Below, one piece after another: positions 7,805-15,637 of a stretch of 64,000 bases of DNA (position 1 is the stretch's first letter; every line of letters starts with the position of its first letter). This stretch comes from Acutalibacter muris (lineage in GTDB: Bacteria > Bacillota > Clostridia > Oscillospirales > Acutalibacteraceae): contig NZ_CP021422.1 in the NCBI RefSeq assembly GCF_002201475.1, positions 2,728,001-2,792,000 of the forward strand, in the 5' to 3' direction. The notes below the pieces were generated by a model. The model saw nothing but the letters and a program-made list of their open reading frames with translations, ran no database searches and was not told the origin of the DNA. The position numbers and the translations under genes were made by a program.

Positions 7805-8503
7805 TCAGTGCTTATTTTTCATATACAGCACATAAAGCTCCGGCCTGTTGACTTTTGTGACAGAGATTGACTGCTCATGCCGCCATTTTTCAATGTTGCC
7901 GTGGTGGCCGGAGAGGAGCACCGGGGGAACCTCACGCCCCCGCCAGACCTCGGGTCTTGTGTACTGTGGATACTCCAAAAGGCCGTTATAGTGGCTTTCC
8001 TCCTCAAAACACACGTCCTCAGACAGCACTCCCGGCAGCATACGGCTTACCGCGTCCGTCAGTATCATGGCCGGGAGCTCGCCGCCGGTCAGCACAAAAT
8101 CCCCAATGGAAATTTCTTCCACTCCATACTCGTCCAGCAGCCGCTGGTCCACCCCCTCATAGTGCCCGCAGAGCAGTATCAGCCCCGGCTCCGCCGAGAG
8201 CTCTCGGGCCCTTTTCTGGTCCAGCACCCGGCCCCGGGGGGACATATATATGGTATGCGGCATATACCCCAGGTGCTCTTTTAATGCGTCCAGCCCCCGG
8301 GCAAAGGGCTCTGCGCAGAGCAACATACCCTTACCCCCGCCGAACACCGTGTCGTCCACCCGGCCCCTTCTGTCCGGGGAGAAGTCCCTTAGCTGGTGGC
8401 AGCAGACCTGTAAATGGCCCCGCCGCCGGGCCCGGCCCACGATGCTGTTCTCAAGGACCAGGGGGAACATCTCCGGGAACAGGGTGATTATGTCGATACG
8501 CAC
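7805..8503 (-). CDS. trmD: tRNA (guanine37-N1)-methyltransferase TrmD
   Basis: Methylates G37 next to the anticodon to prevent frameshifting. 232 residues with the family start MRIDIITLFPEMF and the SPOUT trefoil knot motifs LILLCGHYEGVDQR and EEISIGDFVLTGGELPA. The start is a GTG whose G is shared with the rimM stop (TAG/GTG), with GGAGG just upstream, so the two genes are translationally coupled. It is the last gene of the ylxM-ffh-rpsP-khpA-rimM-trmD group; rplS, often next, is absent here. Confidence 0.96.
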   Translation of the reverse strand: MRIDIITLFPEMFPLVLENSIVGRARRRGHLQVCCHQLRDFSPDRRGRVDDTVFGGGKGMLLCAEPFARGLDALKEHLGYMPHTIYMSPRGRVLDQKRARELSAEPGLILLCGHYEGVDQRLLDEYGVEEISIGDFVLTGGELPAMILTDAVSRMLPGVLSEDVCFEEESHYNGLLEYPQYTRPEVWRGREVPPVLLSGHHGNIEKWRHEQSISVTKVNRPELYVLYMKNKH

Positions 8504-9027
8504 TAGGCCTCCTCACCCTCCCCGTCGAATATGCCCGGTATGGGCAGAAGCTCTATCACGCCGCCCTCTATGTCCGTGCGCTTTATCATGTGCTCCACTG
8601 CCGGGAAAAGGTAGTCCCGCCCCTCGCCGTCCCTTATCCTATAGACGTTGTTGGCCGGTGCGGGGATAATCTGCGCGATAACGCCGTACTCCCGGCCGGT
8701 GTCGCCGTCTATGGCGCACAGACCTATAAGGTCCTCAAGAAAGAACCGGCCCTCGGGGAGCTTTACGTCGTCCCGGTTCAGGTACAGCACCCGGCCCCGC
8801 AGCCTGTCCCCCTGCTCCACTGTGCCTACTCCCTCTAAAGTCAATAACAGGCGGCCCTTGTGGGGCCTGCTGCTTATCAGGCCTATGGGGCGCTGGCCGC
8901 TTTCGTCGAAGTAGAGCTCCTTCACTCCTGCCACGAACTCCGGGCTGTCCGCCCAGGTTTCCATTACCAGCTCGCCTTTTACTCCGTGGGTGCGGACTAT
9001 TTTGCCTGCTTCTAGGTATTGTTTCAT
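8503..9027 (-). CDS. rimM: 16S rRNA processing protein RimM
   Basis: 30S maturation factor that binds ribosomal protein S19. 174 residues, family-typical. The N-terminal RimM barrel begins KIVRTHGVKGELVMETW, and the C-terminal PRC-barrel region contains DLIGLCAIDGDTGREYGVI and PAVEHMIKRTDIEGG. It precedes trmD with a 1-nt overlap. A dispersed hairpin repeat fills the 144 nt between khpA and this gene. Confidence 0.95.
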   Translation of the reverse strand: MKQYLEAGKIVRTHGVKGELVMETWADSPEFVAGVKELYFDESGQRPIGLISSRPHKGRLLLTLEGVGTVEQGDRLRGRVLYLNRDDVKLPEGRFFLEDLIGLCAIDGDTGREYGVIAQIIPAPANNVYRIRDGEGRDYLFPAVEHMIKRTDIEGGVIELLPIPGIFDGEGEEA

Positions 9028-9046
9028 GTTCGCTCCTTGCGCTGCT

Positions 9047-9140
9047 TATCGGGGCTTCGCCCCTCTCCCAAGAGAAACTTTTTGAAAAAAGTTTCTCTTG
9101 ACTTTTCAAAAACTTTTTCCCTTCGCTTTGCGAAGCACTA
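9047..9140 (-). repeat. Dispersed double-hairpin repeat, copy 2
   Basis: Plus strand: GGGGCTTCGCCCC hairpin, then an AAGAGAAAC...GTTTCTCTT stem, then GACTTTTCAAAAACTTTTTCCC. Same architecture as the copies at 11279, 36563 and 48846 with a different second stem. It lies between khpA and rimM. Confidence 0.55.
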
Positions 9141-9171
9141 AGAAAAAAGGGCGCTCCTGCGCCCCTTACTC

Positions 9172-9414
9172 TCAGTCTATCTCCACCATGACCTTCGTAT
9201 CGTTCCGGGTCGCCGCCGCCCGCATCACCACGCGGATGGCCTTCGCTATGCGCCCCTGCTTACCGATAACGCGGCCCATGTCCTCCTCTGCCGCGTGCAG
9301 ATGATACACCATGACCCCGTTATCGTTCTCCTCGCTGGTCACGCTGACCTCCTCGGGCCGCTCCACCAGCCCCGAGGCAATAGCTTTCAAAAGCTCCTGC
9401 ATTTCCTTTTTCAC
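9172..9414 (-). CDS. khpA: KH-domain RNA-binding protein KhpA
   Basis: 80-residue single KH domain (formerly YlqC) that binds RNA, known in Firmicutes to act with KhpB in cell-size and RNA control. The GxxG nucleic-acid loop is present as GKQGR, preceded by EEDMGRVI. It is encoded between rpsP and rimM, the conserved position in this phylum. 32 nt separate it from rpsP, so it is part of the same transcript. Confidence 0.94.
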   Translation of the reverse strand: MKKEMQELLKAIASGLVERPEEVSVTSEENDNGVMVYHLHAAEEDMGRVIGKQGRIAKAIRVVMRAAATRNDTKVMVEID

Positions 9415-9446
9415 CTTCCTTATCTTCTAAAATCGTCCCGATCTTC

Positions 9447-9689
9447 TCAGATAACGCCGTGCTTCTTGAAAAGGTCCCTCACCGTGTCCGTGGGCTGGGC
9501 CCCGTTCTCCATCCACTTCTTGGCCTTCTCCGGGTCCAGCTTCACCACGCTGGGCTCCTCCATGGGGTTATAGTAGCCTATCTCCTCAATGAAGCGCCCG
9601 TCCCTGGGAAAGCGGGAGTCCGCCACCACGATACGGTAAAAGGGGTTCTTCTTCGCGCCCATGCGGCGCAGCCTGATTTTTACTGCCAT
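9447..9689 (-). CDS. rpsP: 30S ribosomal protein S16
   Basis: 80 residues after start correction. The family start [14 protein letters not shown] and the segment [26 protein letters not shown] identify S16. I chose the ATG at 9689 because it gives the conserved N-terminus and is preceded by GGAGG at 8 nt; the frame extends 15 nt further out without support. It is part of the ffh-rpsP-khpA-rimM-trmD order. Confidence 0.97.
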   Translation of the reverse strand: MAVKIRLRRMGAKKNPFYRIVVADSRFPRDGRFIEEIGYYNPMEEPSVVKLDPEKAKKWMENGAQPTDTVRDLFKKHGVI

Positions 9690-9903
9690 TTTTACTACCT
9701 CCAAAAATTTATGTTAATTGTATAATAAAGCACATTAGTGCGTTTATTCCCTCGGTAAATTTTCATAGGCCCCAAGGCTCCCAATAACGCCAACCTCCGG
9801 CCCCAGCTTCTCCCCGGTCACGATATCGCTCCGGGACCGGATATTATAGAGCGTCCCCAGCCGTTGTGCTCTATGCTCCTCATGCACCGATTAAAGCTGT
9901 CCC
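9690..9903 (-). other. Spacer between rpsP and ffh with a possible gene remnant
   Basis: 214 bp. One minus-strand frame reads LGTLYNIRSRSDIVTGEKL and onward to a stop near 9747, without a start codon or ribosome-binding site. It could be the tail of a decayed gene or chance. No promoter, terminator or repeat is seen. Confidence 0.3.
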
Positions 9904-11247
9904 CTAGAACGGCATACCAGGCATACCGCCGCCCATGCCCCGCATCAGCTTCCTCCCCTTCTTGCCGCCGAACTGCTTCATCAGCTTCTGGGTCTGCCTG
10001 AACTGATTGAGGAGCCTGTTCACGTCCTCCACCTTCTGGCCGCAACCCGCCGCTATCCGCCGCTTCCGCGAAGCGTTCAGCTCCTCTGGGTGCGCCCGCT
10101 CATAGGGGGTCATGGACAGTATTATGGCCGCCGTGCGGTCCATTATCCTATCGTCGATGTCCACATCGTCCAGCTTATTGCCCACGCCGGGCAGCTTCTG
10201 CAAAATGCCCTTTATGGGCCCCATCTTCTTCACCTGCCGGAACTGCTCCAGCATATCGTTCAGATCCAGCTTGTTCTGCATCATCCGCTGGGCGGTGCGC
10301 TCCGCGGCCTTCTCGTCCAGCCGCTGCTCGGCCTCCTCAATAAGGCTAAGCACGTCGCCCATGCCCAGGATACGGCTGGCCATGCGGTCCGGGTGGAACG
10401 CCTCCAGACCGTCCAGCTTCTCCCCAGAGCCCGCGAACTTTATGGGCTTGCCGGTGACAGCCTTTATGGACAGCGCCGCGCCGCCCCTGGTGTCGCCGTC
10501 AAGCTTTGTCAGTATCACGCCGGTGATGTCCAACAGCTCGTCGAAGGTCTTCGCCACGTTCACAGACTCCTGGCCTATCATGGCGTCCACCGTCAGCAGG
10601 ATGTCCGTGGGGTTTACCGCCTCCTTCATCCTTCTGAGCTCGTCCATAAGCTCCTCGTCTATCTGCAAGCGCCCGGCGGTGTCTATCAGCAGGTAGTCGT
10701 GGCCGTAGTCCTTTGCGTGCTTCACGGCCTCCTTCGCCGTCTCCACCGGGTCCTGGGTCCCCCGCTCGAACACCGGGGCCCCGGCCTTCTCGCCCATGAC
10801 CTGCAGCTGCTTTATGGCCGCCGGTCTATACACGTCGCAGGCCGCCAGCAGCGGCCTGTGGCCCTGGCTTTTCAGCATATAGGCAAGCTTCGCCGCGTGG
10901 GTGGTCTTGCCCGCGCCCTGCAAGCCGCACAGCAGGATTATGGCCGGTGGGTGGGCCGGACTCTTTAAGCGCTCCCCTGTGCCGCCCATTAAGGCGGTCA
11001 GCTCCTCGTTGACTATCTTTATCACCATCTGCGCCGGGGTCAGGCTCTCCATGACCTCCTCGCCCACGGCCCGCTCGGTTATCCTCCCGGTGAGCTCCTT
11101 TGCCACCTTATAGTTTACGTCGGCCTCCAGAAGCGCCAGACGCACCTCGCGCATGGCCTCCTTCACGTCGCTCTCTGAGAGCTTGCCTTTGCTTCTCAGC
11201 TTTTTAAAGGAGTTGCTTAATTTTTCCGCTAAACCTTCAAAGGGCAT
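9904..11247 (-). CDS. ffh: Signal recognition particle protein Ffh
   Basis: GTPase that, with SRP RNA, targets nascent membrane and secreted proteins to FtsY and SecYEG. 447 residues: N-domain four-helix bundle, G-domain with P-loop GLQGAGKTTHAAKLA, DTAGRLQ and TKLDGDTRGG motifs, and a Met-rich M-domain ending GGGMPGMPF that binds signal peptides and RNA. ylxM lies upstream, as in most Firmicutes, separated by a dispersed hairpin repeat. The 4.5S/scRNA gene is not seen here. Confidence 0.97.
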   Translation of the reverse strand: MPFEGLAEKLSNSFKKLRSKGKLSESDVKEAMREVRLALLEADVNYKVAKELTGRITERAVGEEVMESLTPAQMVIKIVNEELTALMGGTGERLKSPAHPPAIILLCGLQGAGKTTHAAKLAYMLKSQGHRPLLAACDVYRPAAIKQLQVMGEKAGAPVFERGTQDPVETAKEAVKHAKDYGHDYLLIDTAGRLQIDEELMDELRRMKEAVNPTDILLTVDAMIGQESVNVAKTFDELLDITGVILTKLDGDTRGGAALSIKAVTGKPIKFAGSGEKLDGLEAFHPDRMASRILGMGDVLSLIEEAEQRLDEKAAERTAQRMMQNKLDLNDMLEQFRQVKKMGPIKGILQKLPGVGNKLDDVDIDDRIMDRTAAIILSMTPYERAHPEELNASRKRRIAAGCGQKVEDVNRLLNQFRQTQKLMKQFGGKKGRKLMRGMGGGMPGMPF

Positions 11248-11278
11248 GACTGCTCACCTCTTTTTCTTCTTTAGTACA

Positions 11279-11357
11279 TTTTTGGCCTTACGGCAAGACC
11301 GCGGGGCTCTGCCCCACACCCTGCCACCTTTAAAAAGGTGGACGAAACTTTTTCCCT
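11279..11357 (-). repeat. Dispersed double-hairpin repeat, copy 3
   Basis: Plus strand: TTTTTGGCCTTACGGCAAG lead, GGGGCTCTGCCCC hairpin, CCACCTTTAAAAAGGTGG hairpin, then GACGAAACTTTTTCCC. It sits between ylxM and ffh. The lead is shared with the copy at 57739. Confidence 0.65.
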
Positions 11358-11369
11358 GCGCGCCGTCTG

Positions 11370-11738
11370 CTAGTCCTTCTCCGCTATCTCCTGGGCGTAC
11401 TCCAGTATGCTCTGGGCGTCCCTGTCGATCTCCTCTACGCCGCCGTTTTTGGCGTTGAGCTCCTGTATCTCCAGGGCGCAGTCGCATATGTCCGCCAAAG
11501 CCCTCTGCACGTCCTGAAACCGCTTTACCAGCCCCAGTCTGTCCTCCATGTCTATCAGCAGCTGCTCCGCCCGCTTTATGGCGTCCCGGACCCCCTGGCG
11601 GCTTATCCCCCTGTCCCCCGCTATCTCCGACAGGGACATATCCTGGTTATAATAGGCGTCCACCGTCTCCCGCTGGGTCCCGGTCAGTATCTCCCCATAA
11701 AAATCCAGCAGGATAGAGACCCTCAAATCCTTGGGCAT
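11370..11738 (-). CDS. ylxM: YlxM-family helix-turn-helix protein, SRP-associated
   Basis: 122 residues. The N-terminal part is a sigma-70 region 4-like HTH: ILTGTQRETVDAYYNQDMSLSEIAGDRGISRQGVRDAIKRAEQLL is the YlxM/p13 family pattern, followed by a helical C-terminal half. YlxM is known to bind SRP components and is nearly always encoded just before ffh, as here. The ATG at 11738 is preceded by GAGGAG 6 nt upstream; the open frame continues far upstream but only through the promoter region. Confidence 0.93.
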   Translation of the reverse strand: MPKDLRVSILLDFYGEILTGTQRETVDAYYNQDMSLSEIAGDRGISRQGVRDAIKRAEQLLIDMEDRLGLVKRFQDVQRALADICDCALEIQELNAKNGGVEEIDRDAQSILEYAQEIAEKD

Positions 11739-11793
11739 CCCGGACTCCTCCTCACTTTCTCCCTCTGTAAAGGCATCTTCTTTACACTTGCTG

Positions 11794-11822
11794 ATTATAC
11801 ACCAAAGCGGGCCGTTTGTCAA
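11794..11822 (-). promoter_or_regulatory. Promoter of the ylxM-ffh-rpsP-khpA-rimM-trmD operon
   Basis: Minus strand TTGACA (11817-11822), 17-bp spacer, TATAAT (11794-11799); a consensus sigma-A promoter, divergent from the ASCH gene. Confidence 0.9.
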
Positions 11823-11850
11823 CAGAAAATCCCCGGTTTCCCGGGGAGTA

Positions 11851-11878
11851 TTGCAAAATTCCCAGCCTGATGTATAAT
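11851..11878 (+). promoter_or_regulatory. Promoter of the ASCH-domain gene
   Basis: TTGCAA (11851-11856), 16-bp spacer, TATAAT (11873-11878). Just upstream is the hairpin CCCCGG-TTTC-CCGGGG (11831-11846), between the two divergent promoters. Confidence 0.75.
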
Positions 11879-11930
11879 AGTTGGGATAGCACCACAAGAA
11901 AATGCCGCCCCCAAAAAAGGAGTCCCGCTT

Positions 11931-12350
11931 ATGGAAAGCACCGTGAAAGTCCTCTCCCTCAAGGAACCCTGGGCCAGCCTCATCGCCTTCGGCCCCAAAC
12001 GCATAGAGACCCGCTCCTGGCGCACCCGATACCGGGGCCCCCTCTATATCCACGCCTCCGCCGCAAGGCCCAGCCGGAGCGACCCCCATATCCGGGAGCT
12101 TTCAGAGCTTCTCCCCGGCCGGGAGCCCGCCTGCGGCCTTATACTCTGCCGCTGCCTTCTGACCGGCTGTGTCCCCATGGACGAGGAATTTTTGTCCTCC
12201 ATGACAGACCCCACAGAGCGTCTGTGCGGGGAATACGCCCCCGGGCGCTTCGCCTGGCTTCTAGGGGACGTGCAGGTACTTTCAGAGCCCGTCCCGGCCA
12301 AGGGCAGGCTGGGAATCTGGACCTTTACCCTGCCTGATTCACAGCTCTAG
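11931..12350 (+). CDS. ASCH-domain protein
   Basis: 139-residue small beta-barrel protein of the ASCH (PUA-like) superfamily, thought to bind RNA or modified nucleosides. The diagnostic N-terminus SLKEPWASLIAFGPKRIETRSWRTRYRGPLYIHAS is present, followed by a central LILCRCLLTG strand and the C-terminal GRLGIWTF. GGAG precedes the ATG. It is transcribed divergently from ylxM and converges on ldh, with the last 12 bp of the two genes overlapping tail to tail. Substrate unknown. Confidence 0.85.
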   Translation: MESTVKVLSLKEPWASLIAFGPKRIETRSWRTRYRGPLYIHASAARPSRSDPHIRELSELLPGREPACGLILCRCLLTGCVPMDEEFLSSMTDPTERLCGEYAPGRFAWLLGDVQVLSEPVPAKGRLGIWTFTLPDSQL

Positions 12351-13289
12351 CCCACCGTAATTCTCCTCAAGAATATCGCAGGACGCGTCAAACTTCTCCT
12401 GCTCCTGCTCCGAGAGGCCCAGCTCCAGCACCCGGTCCACGCCGTTGCGGTTCACTATGCAGGGTGCCCCGGCGTATACCCCCTTGCGGCCGTACTCCCC
12501 CCAGAGCCTGGCCGACACCGTCAGCACCGAGTTCTCGTCCGAGAGCACCGCACGGGCTATGCGCACCATAGCCATGCCTATGCCGTAGTAGGTGGCCCGC
12601 TTGGCCTCGATTATCCGCTGGGCCGCGTCCCGGACCTGGGTGCTCAGGCGCTCCACCTCCTCCATCCTGTACCGCCCGCCGGAGTCCCCGCACACGTCCG
12701 TCACCGGCTTTGTGGCTATCATGGCCTGGCTCCAGGGGACGAATTCGCTGTCGCCGTGCTCGCCCATAACATAGGCGTGCATATTCCTGGGGTCCACACA
12801 GAAGTATTCCCCGAGAAGATACCTGAGCCGGGCCGTGTCCAGGGTGGTGCCGGTGCCGAAGACCCGGTTGGGGTTGAAGCCCGACAGCTCATAGGTCACC
12901 CGGGTCATGATGTCCACCGGGTTGGTGGCCACCAGGAACACGCCCCCGAAACCCGAGCGCACCACCGGCCCGATAATTGACCCGAACACCTCCGTATTGC
13001 GCTGCAGCAGCTCCAGCCTTGATTCCCCCGGCTTCTGGCTGACCCCGGCGGAGATGACCACCATATCCGCGTCCGCGCAGTCGGAATAGTCCCCGGCGTA
13101 TATCTTCATGCTGCTGCCCGCGAAGGCCAGGCCGTGGTTTAGGTCCATAGCCTCGCCCAGGGCCCGCTTTTTGTCCAGGTCCACCAGCACCAGTATGTCG
13201 CAGAGCCCACGGTTCAGGGCCGAGTAGGCAAAGCTCATGCCCACCATCCCCGTGCCCACAAGGACGATTTTACGCTTATTGCTGCACAT
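12339..13289 (-). CDS. ldh: L-lactate dehydrogenase
   Basis: Reduces pyruvate to L-lactate with NADH, recycling NAD during fermentation. 316 residues: Rossmann loop VLVGTGMVGMSFA, the specificity loop SAGVSQKPGESRLELLQRN (Gln at the lactate-type position instead of the malate-type Arg), NPVDIMT, and catalytic-His motif GEHGDSEFVPWS. It follows ruvX on the same strand with a 62-nt gap. Its final codons overlap the ASCH gene on the opposite strand by 12 bp, leaving no room for a terminator between them. Confidence 0.94.
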   Translation of the reverse strand: MCSNKRKIVLVGTGMVGMSFAYSALNRGLCDILVLVDLDKKRALGEAMDLNHGLAFAGSSMKIYAGDYSDCADADMVVISAGVSQKPGESRLELLQRNTEVFGSIIGPVVRSGFGGVFLVATNPVDIMTRVTYELSGFNPNRVFGTGTTLDTARLRYLLGEYFCVDPRNMHAYVMGEHGDSEFVPWSQAMIATKPVTDVCGDSGGRYRMEEVERLSTQVRDAAQRIIEAKRATYYGIGMAMVRIARAVLSDENSVLTVSARLWGEYGRKGVYAGAPCIVNRNGVDRVLELGLSEQEQEKFDASCDILEENYGGLEL

Positions 13290-13351
13290 ATTGTCCCACC
13301 TCTCTGTTTATTTAAGGTTATATAAGGGTATTGTTCCAAAGCGGGGCGGGT

Positions 13352-13900
13352 TTATGTGGGCTGCACGCCGCCGGCCTGTTCAATATTTTCTTCCGCGCCT
13401 TCTTCTATAGCTTCTTCCGTATTTTCTTCAGCGTTTTCCGCAGCCTCTGCGGCGGCCTCCTCTGCCGCCCTTGCCTCGGCCTCTGCAAGGTTGCGGCGGC
13501 GGGCAAGATAGTCCTCAAGAATTATGGTCGCCGCCACGCCGTCCACCACGGCCTTGCGCTTTCTGCCCCGGGTGTTGGTCTCGTTAAGGAGATGGTTCGC
13601 GGTTATGGTGGTGCCCCGCTCGTCCACAAACTCCACGGGCACGCCGCTCTGCTCCCCTATCTTCGCCCCCATCTCCCGGGCGAATTTCGCGCTCTCGCCC
13701 TCGGAGCCGTCCATGTTCTTTGGCAGCCCCACAACGATTACCCCGGCCCGCAGGGTGATGGCCACCCGGGCCACCTGGAAGCAGAGCTTGTCCATGTCCT
13801 TTTCGATAAGCACCGTCAGGGGCCTTGCCATGGTCTCGGTAATGTCACAGACAGAGAGTCCCGTGCGCTTATGTCCTAAATCCACACCTAAAATAATCAT
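13352..13900 (-). CDS. ruvX: YqgF/RuvX-type Holliday junction resolvase-like protein
   Basis: RNase H-fold protein implicated in 16S rRNA 5' processing and once proposed as a resolvase. The 182 residues start IILGVDLGHKRTGLSVCD (catalytic Asp) and continue with VVGLPKNMDGSEGESA, FVDERGTTITAN and AVVDGVAATIILEDYL, all family motifs. The core ends near 138; the remaining 44 residues are an Ala/Glu-rich acidic tail not usual for RuvX. The SD GAGGAG sits at the edge of the IS110 element just upstream: the last host bases give GAGAA and the element end supplies the rest. Confidence 0.92.
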   Translation of the reverse strand: MIILGVDLGHKRTGLSVCDITETMARPLTVLIEKDMDKLCFQVARVAITLRAGVIVVGLPKNMDGSEGESAKFAREMGAKIGEQSGVPVEFVDERGTTITANHLLNETNTRGRKRKAVVDGVAATIILEDYLARRRNLAEAEARAAEEAAAEAAENAEENTEEAIEEGAEENIEQAGGVQPT

Positions 13901-13928
13901 ATTAAATTCTCCTCGTATAATAAGATTT

Positions 13929-14260
13929 GCAGATAGTTTATAGAGTGCATCTGCTTAGTTCACTCAAAACGACCAGCAGGCCGTAAGATACCCGTGGTAC
14001 AATAGCTGTAGGACAGCAGGATAAGTTCTATATTCTCCGGTAGAACCGCAAGGTTGCTACAAAGAAAGTCCGTCCCCCCGAGCCGGAAGTAAGCCGCAAA
14101 CTCACTGGCTGTTTGCCGTGGTGCGGCCCCCTCTGTCCCAGCGGCGAGCCGCTGGGACAGGCAGTGGAGGGAATCGCATCGGCCGCTCCTCGGAATGATT
14201 CTCATACGCGAGGTTGCTGAGGCTTCCGGTTATCATGGGTATCTTAGAGCCTGCTGGTCC
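13929..14260 (+). ncRNA. Candidate IS110 bridge RNA
   Basis: A 5' hairpin GCAGAT/ATCTGC (13929-13954) lies 7 nt after TATAAT (13916-13921). An interrupted stem, 11 bp (13971-13981 with 14249-14259) plus 9 bp (13985-13993 with 14237-14245) around a 3x3 internal loop, closes a domain of about 290 nt. Inside is a GCAA-capped hairpin (14040-14060) flanked by 14032-14038, identical to the left host flank (ATTCTCC), and 14059-14068, complementary to the right flank at 8 of 10 positions. A second loop carries CCGCT (14183-14187), like the right element end, and CGAG (14209-14212), complementary to the left end. Bridge RNAs of IS110 elements have this layout; longer than IS621's. Confidence 0.6.
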
Positions 14261-14289
14261 TAAAATTTCCACCCCGAGGAGGTGAAATC

Positions 14290-15513
14290 GTGAATCAATT
14301 ATTCGTTGGCATTGATGTGGGAAGCCGCGGGAACACAGCCTATCTCATGCGGCCTGATGGGGAAAAGCACAGTAATTTCACAGTACAAAACACTCAAGGC
14401 GGTGCTAAAATATTGATTGATAAAATCGTTTCGGCACTTACCGCGATGGGCCTGGAACAGGTCGTGATCGGCATGGAGGCCACCGGCATCTACGGAGATA
14501 ATCTCGTGTACGCTCTCCGGGAAGATGGCGCCCTGGGCCGGTTCCAGCGCAAGATCCATGTGCTCAATCCCAAGCAGGTCAGCAAGTTCAAGGAATCCTA
14601 CTCCGAACTGCCCAAGAACGATGATGTGGACGCTTTTGTGATTGCCGATAAGCTCCGTTTTGGTCGTATCACCCAGGAGGTCTATATGGACGACTACCGC
14701 TACAAAGCCCTGCAAACCTTGACCAGAGCCAGATTCTATGCTGTACAAGACTTGACCCGTGAAAAACAGCGTTTTGCGAACTATTTGTTTTTGAAATGCT
14801 CCGGTCTCGCGCAGGGCAAGGACATAGCTAACTCCAGCGCCACCACCATCGCTCTTATGGAACGCTTTGAAACTGTGGACGAGCTGGCTTATGCCGATTT
14901 GGATGAACTCACAGCTTTCATTGATGAGAAGGGCCGCAACTTCGCCGACCCTGCCGCAAAAGCTAAAGCCATTCAGACTGCTGCCAGAAACTCCTATCGT
15001 CTGCCTATCACTGTAAATAATTCTGTGAATCAAGCTATGTCAGTTTGTATTGCCACCATGCGGGCGTTGGAAAAGCAAATCAAGGTTCTTGACAAACAAA
15101 TTGAACAGATATTTGCTGTCCTTCCAAACACCCTGACCTCCGTTCCCGGCATCGGCAAGGTCTACTCCGCCGGGATTATCGCTGAGATCGGTGACATCAA
15201 CCGTTTTCAATCCCAGGCTTCTGTCGCCAAATATGCCGGTCTTGTCTGGAAACAGCACCAGTCCGGTGAGTTTGAAGCCCAGAACACCCGCCTCATTAAG
15301 TCCGGCAACCGTTTCATTCGCTACTATCTGCTGGAAGCCGCCAACTCTGTGAGAAGATGCGACTCCGAGTTCAGGCGTTACTATGACCTCAAGTACAAAC
15401 AGGTCAATAAATACCAGCACAAACGCGCACTCGCTTTAACTGCCAGAAAACTGGTTCGGCTCGTCTTTCGACTGCTGAAGGAGGGGCGGAACTACATACA
15501 GCCGGAGGGTTGA
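14290..15513 (+). CDS. IS110-family transposase/recombinase
   Basis: 407 residues, starting at GTG behind GAGGAGGTG. The N-terminal RuvC-like DEDD domain shows D9 (FVGIDVGS), E63 (GMEATGIYG) and D111/D114 (KNDDVDA). A helical linker leads to the C-terminal Transposase_20 domain with SVPGIGKVYSAGIIAEIGDI and AKYAGLVWKQHQSGEF, where Ser325 is the expected catalytic serine, then RLIKSGNRFIRYYLLEAA. All catalytic residues are present, so the element may be active. Base composition is visibly less GC-rich than the host genes, consistent with recent arrival. IS110 enzymes use a bridge RNA from the non-coding end to pick target and donor. Confidence 0.95.
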   Translation: MNQLFVGIDVGSRGNTAYLMRPDGEKHSNFTVQNTQGGAKILIDKIVSALTAMGLEQVVIGMEATGIYGDNLVYALREDGALGRFQRKIHVLNPKQVSKFKESYSELPKNDDVDAFVIADKLRFGRITQEVYMDDYRYKALQTLTRARFYAVQDLTREKQRFANYLFLKCSGLAQGKDIANSSATTIALMERFETVDELAYADLDELTAFIDEKGRNFADPAAKAKAIQTAARNSYRLPITVNNSVNQAMSVCIATMRALEKQIKVLDKQIEQIFAVLPNTLTSVPGIGKVYSAGIIAEIGDINRFQSQASVAKYAGLVWKQHQSGEFEAQNTRLIKSGNRFIRYYLLEAANSVRRCDSEFRRYYDLKYKQVNKYQHKRALALTARKLVRLVFRLLKEGRNYIQPEG

Positions 15514-15637
15514 GTCCTACTCGCTTTTCGGTAACGAAGCCCTGTTCAAAAAAATATCATGGGGCAGGGCTTTGGTTGGTGTTGCCTTTTTGCTGCTATG
15601 CCATTTCTTTTTCACCGCTTTTCTTGTGACTTTTCAT

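Larger units (their letters stand above)
13912..15617 (+). mobile_element. IS110-family insertion sequence with long upstream non-coding end
   Basis: Contains one DEDD/Ser recombinase gene and about 375 nt of structured non-coding DNA before it. Proposed ends: a CT core at 13912-13913 and again at 15618-15619. Removing 13912-15617 leaves a normal 31-nt gap between the phosphatase gene and ruvX and a good ribosome-binding site for ruvX. No inverted repeats or target duplication are seen, as usual for the family. The boundaries are inferred from this reconstruction and from guide-like matches in the upstream RNA; they are not proven. A weak hairpin (AAGCCCTG / CAGGGCTT, 15537-15572) follows the gene. 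Confidence 0.65.

Noticed and set aside
11739..12089. N-terminal extension of YlxM to 239 residues
   Set aside because: The extension crosses the divergent promoters and part of the ASCH gene; a strong ribosome-binding site marks the ATG at 11738.
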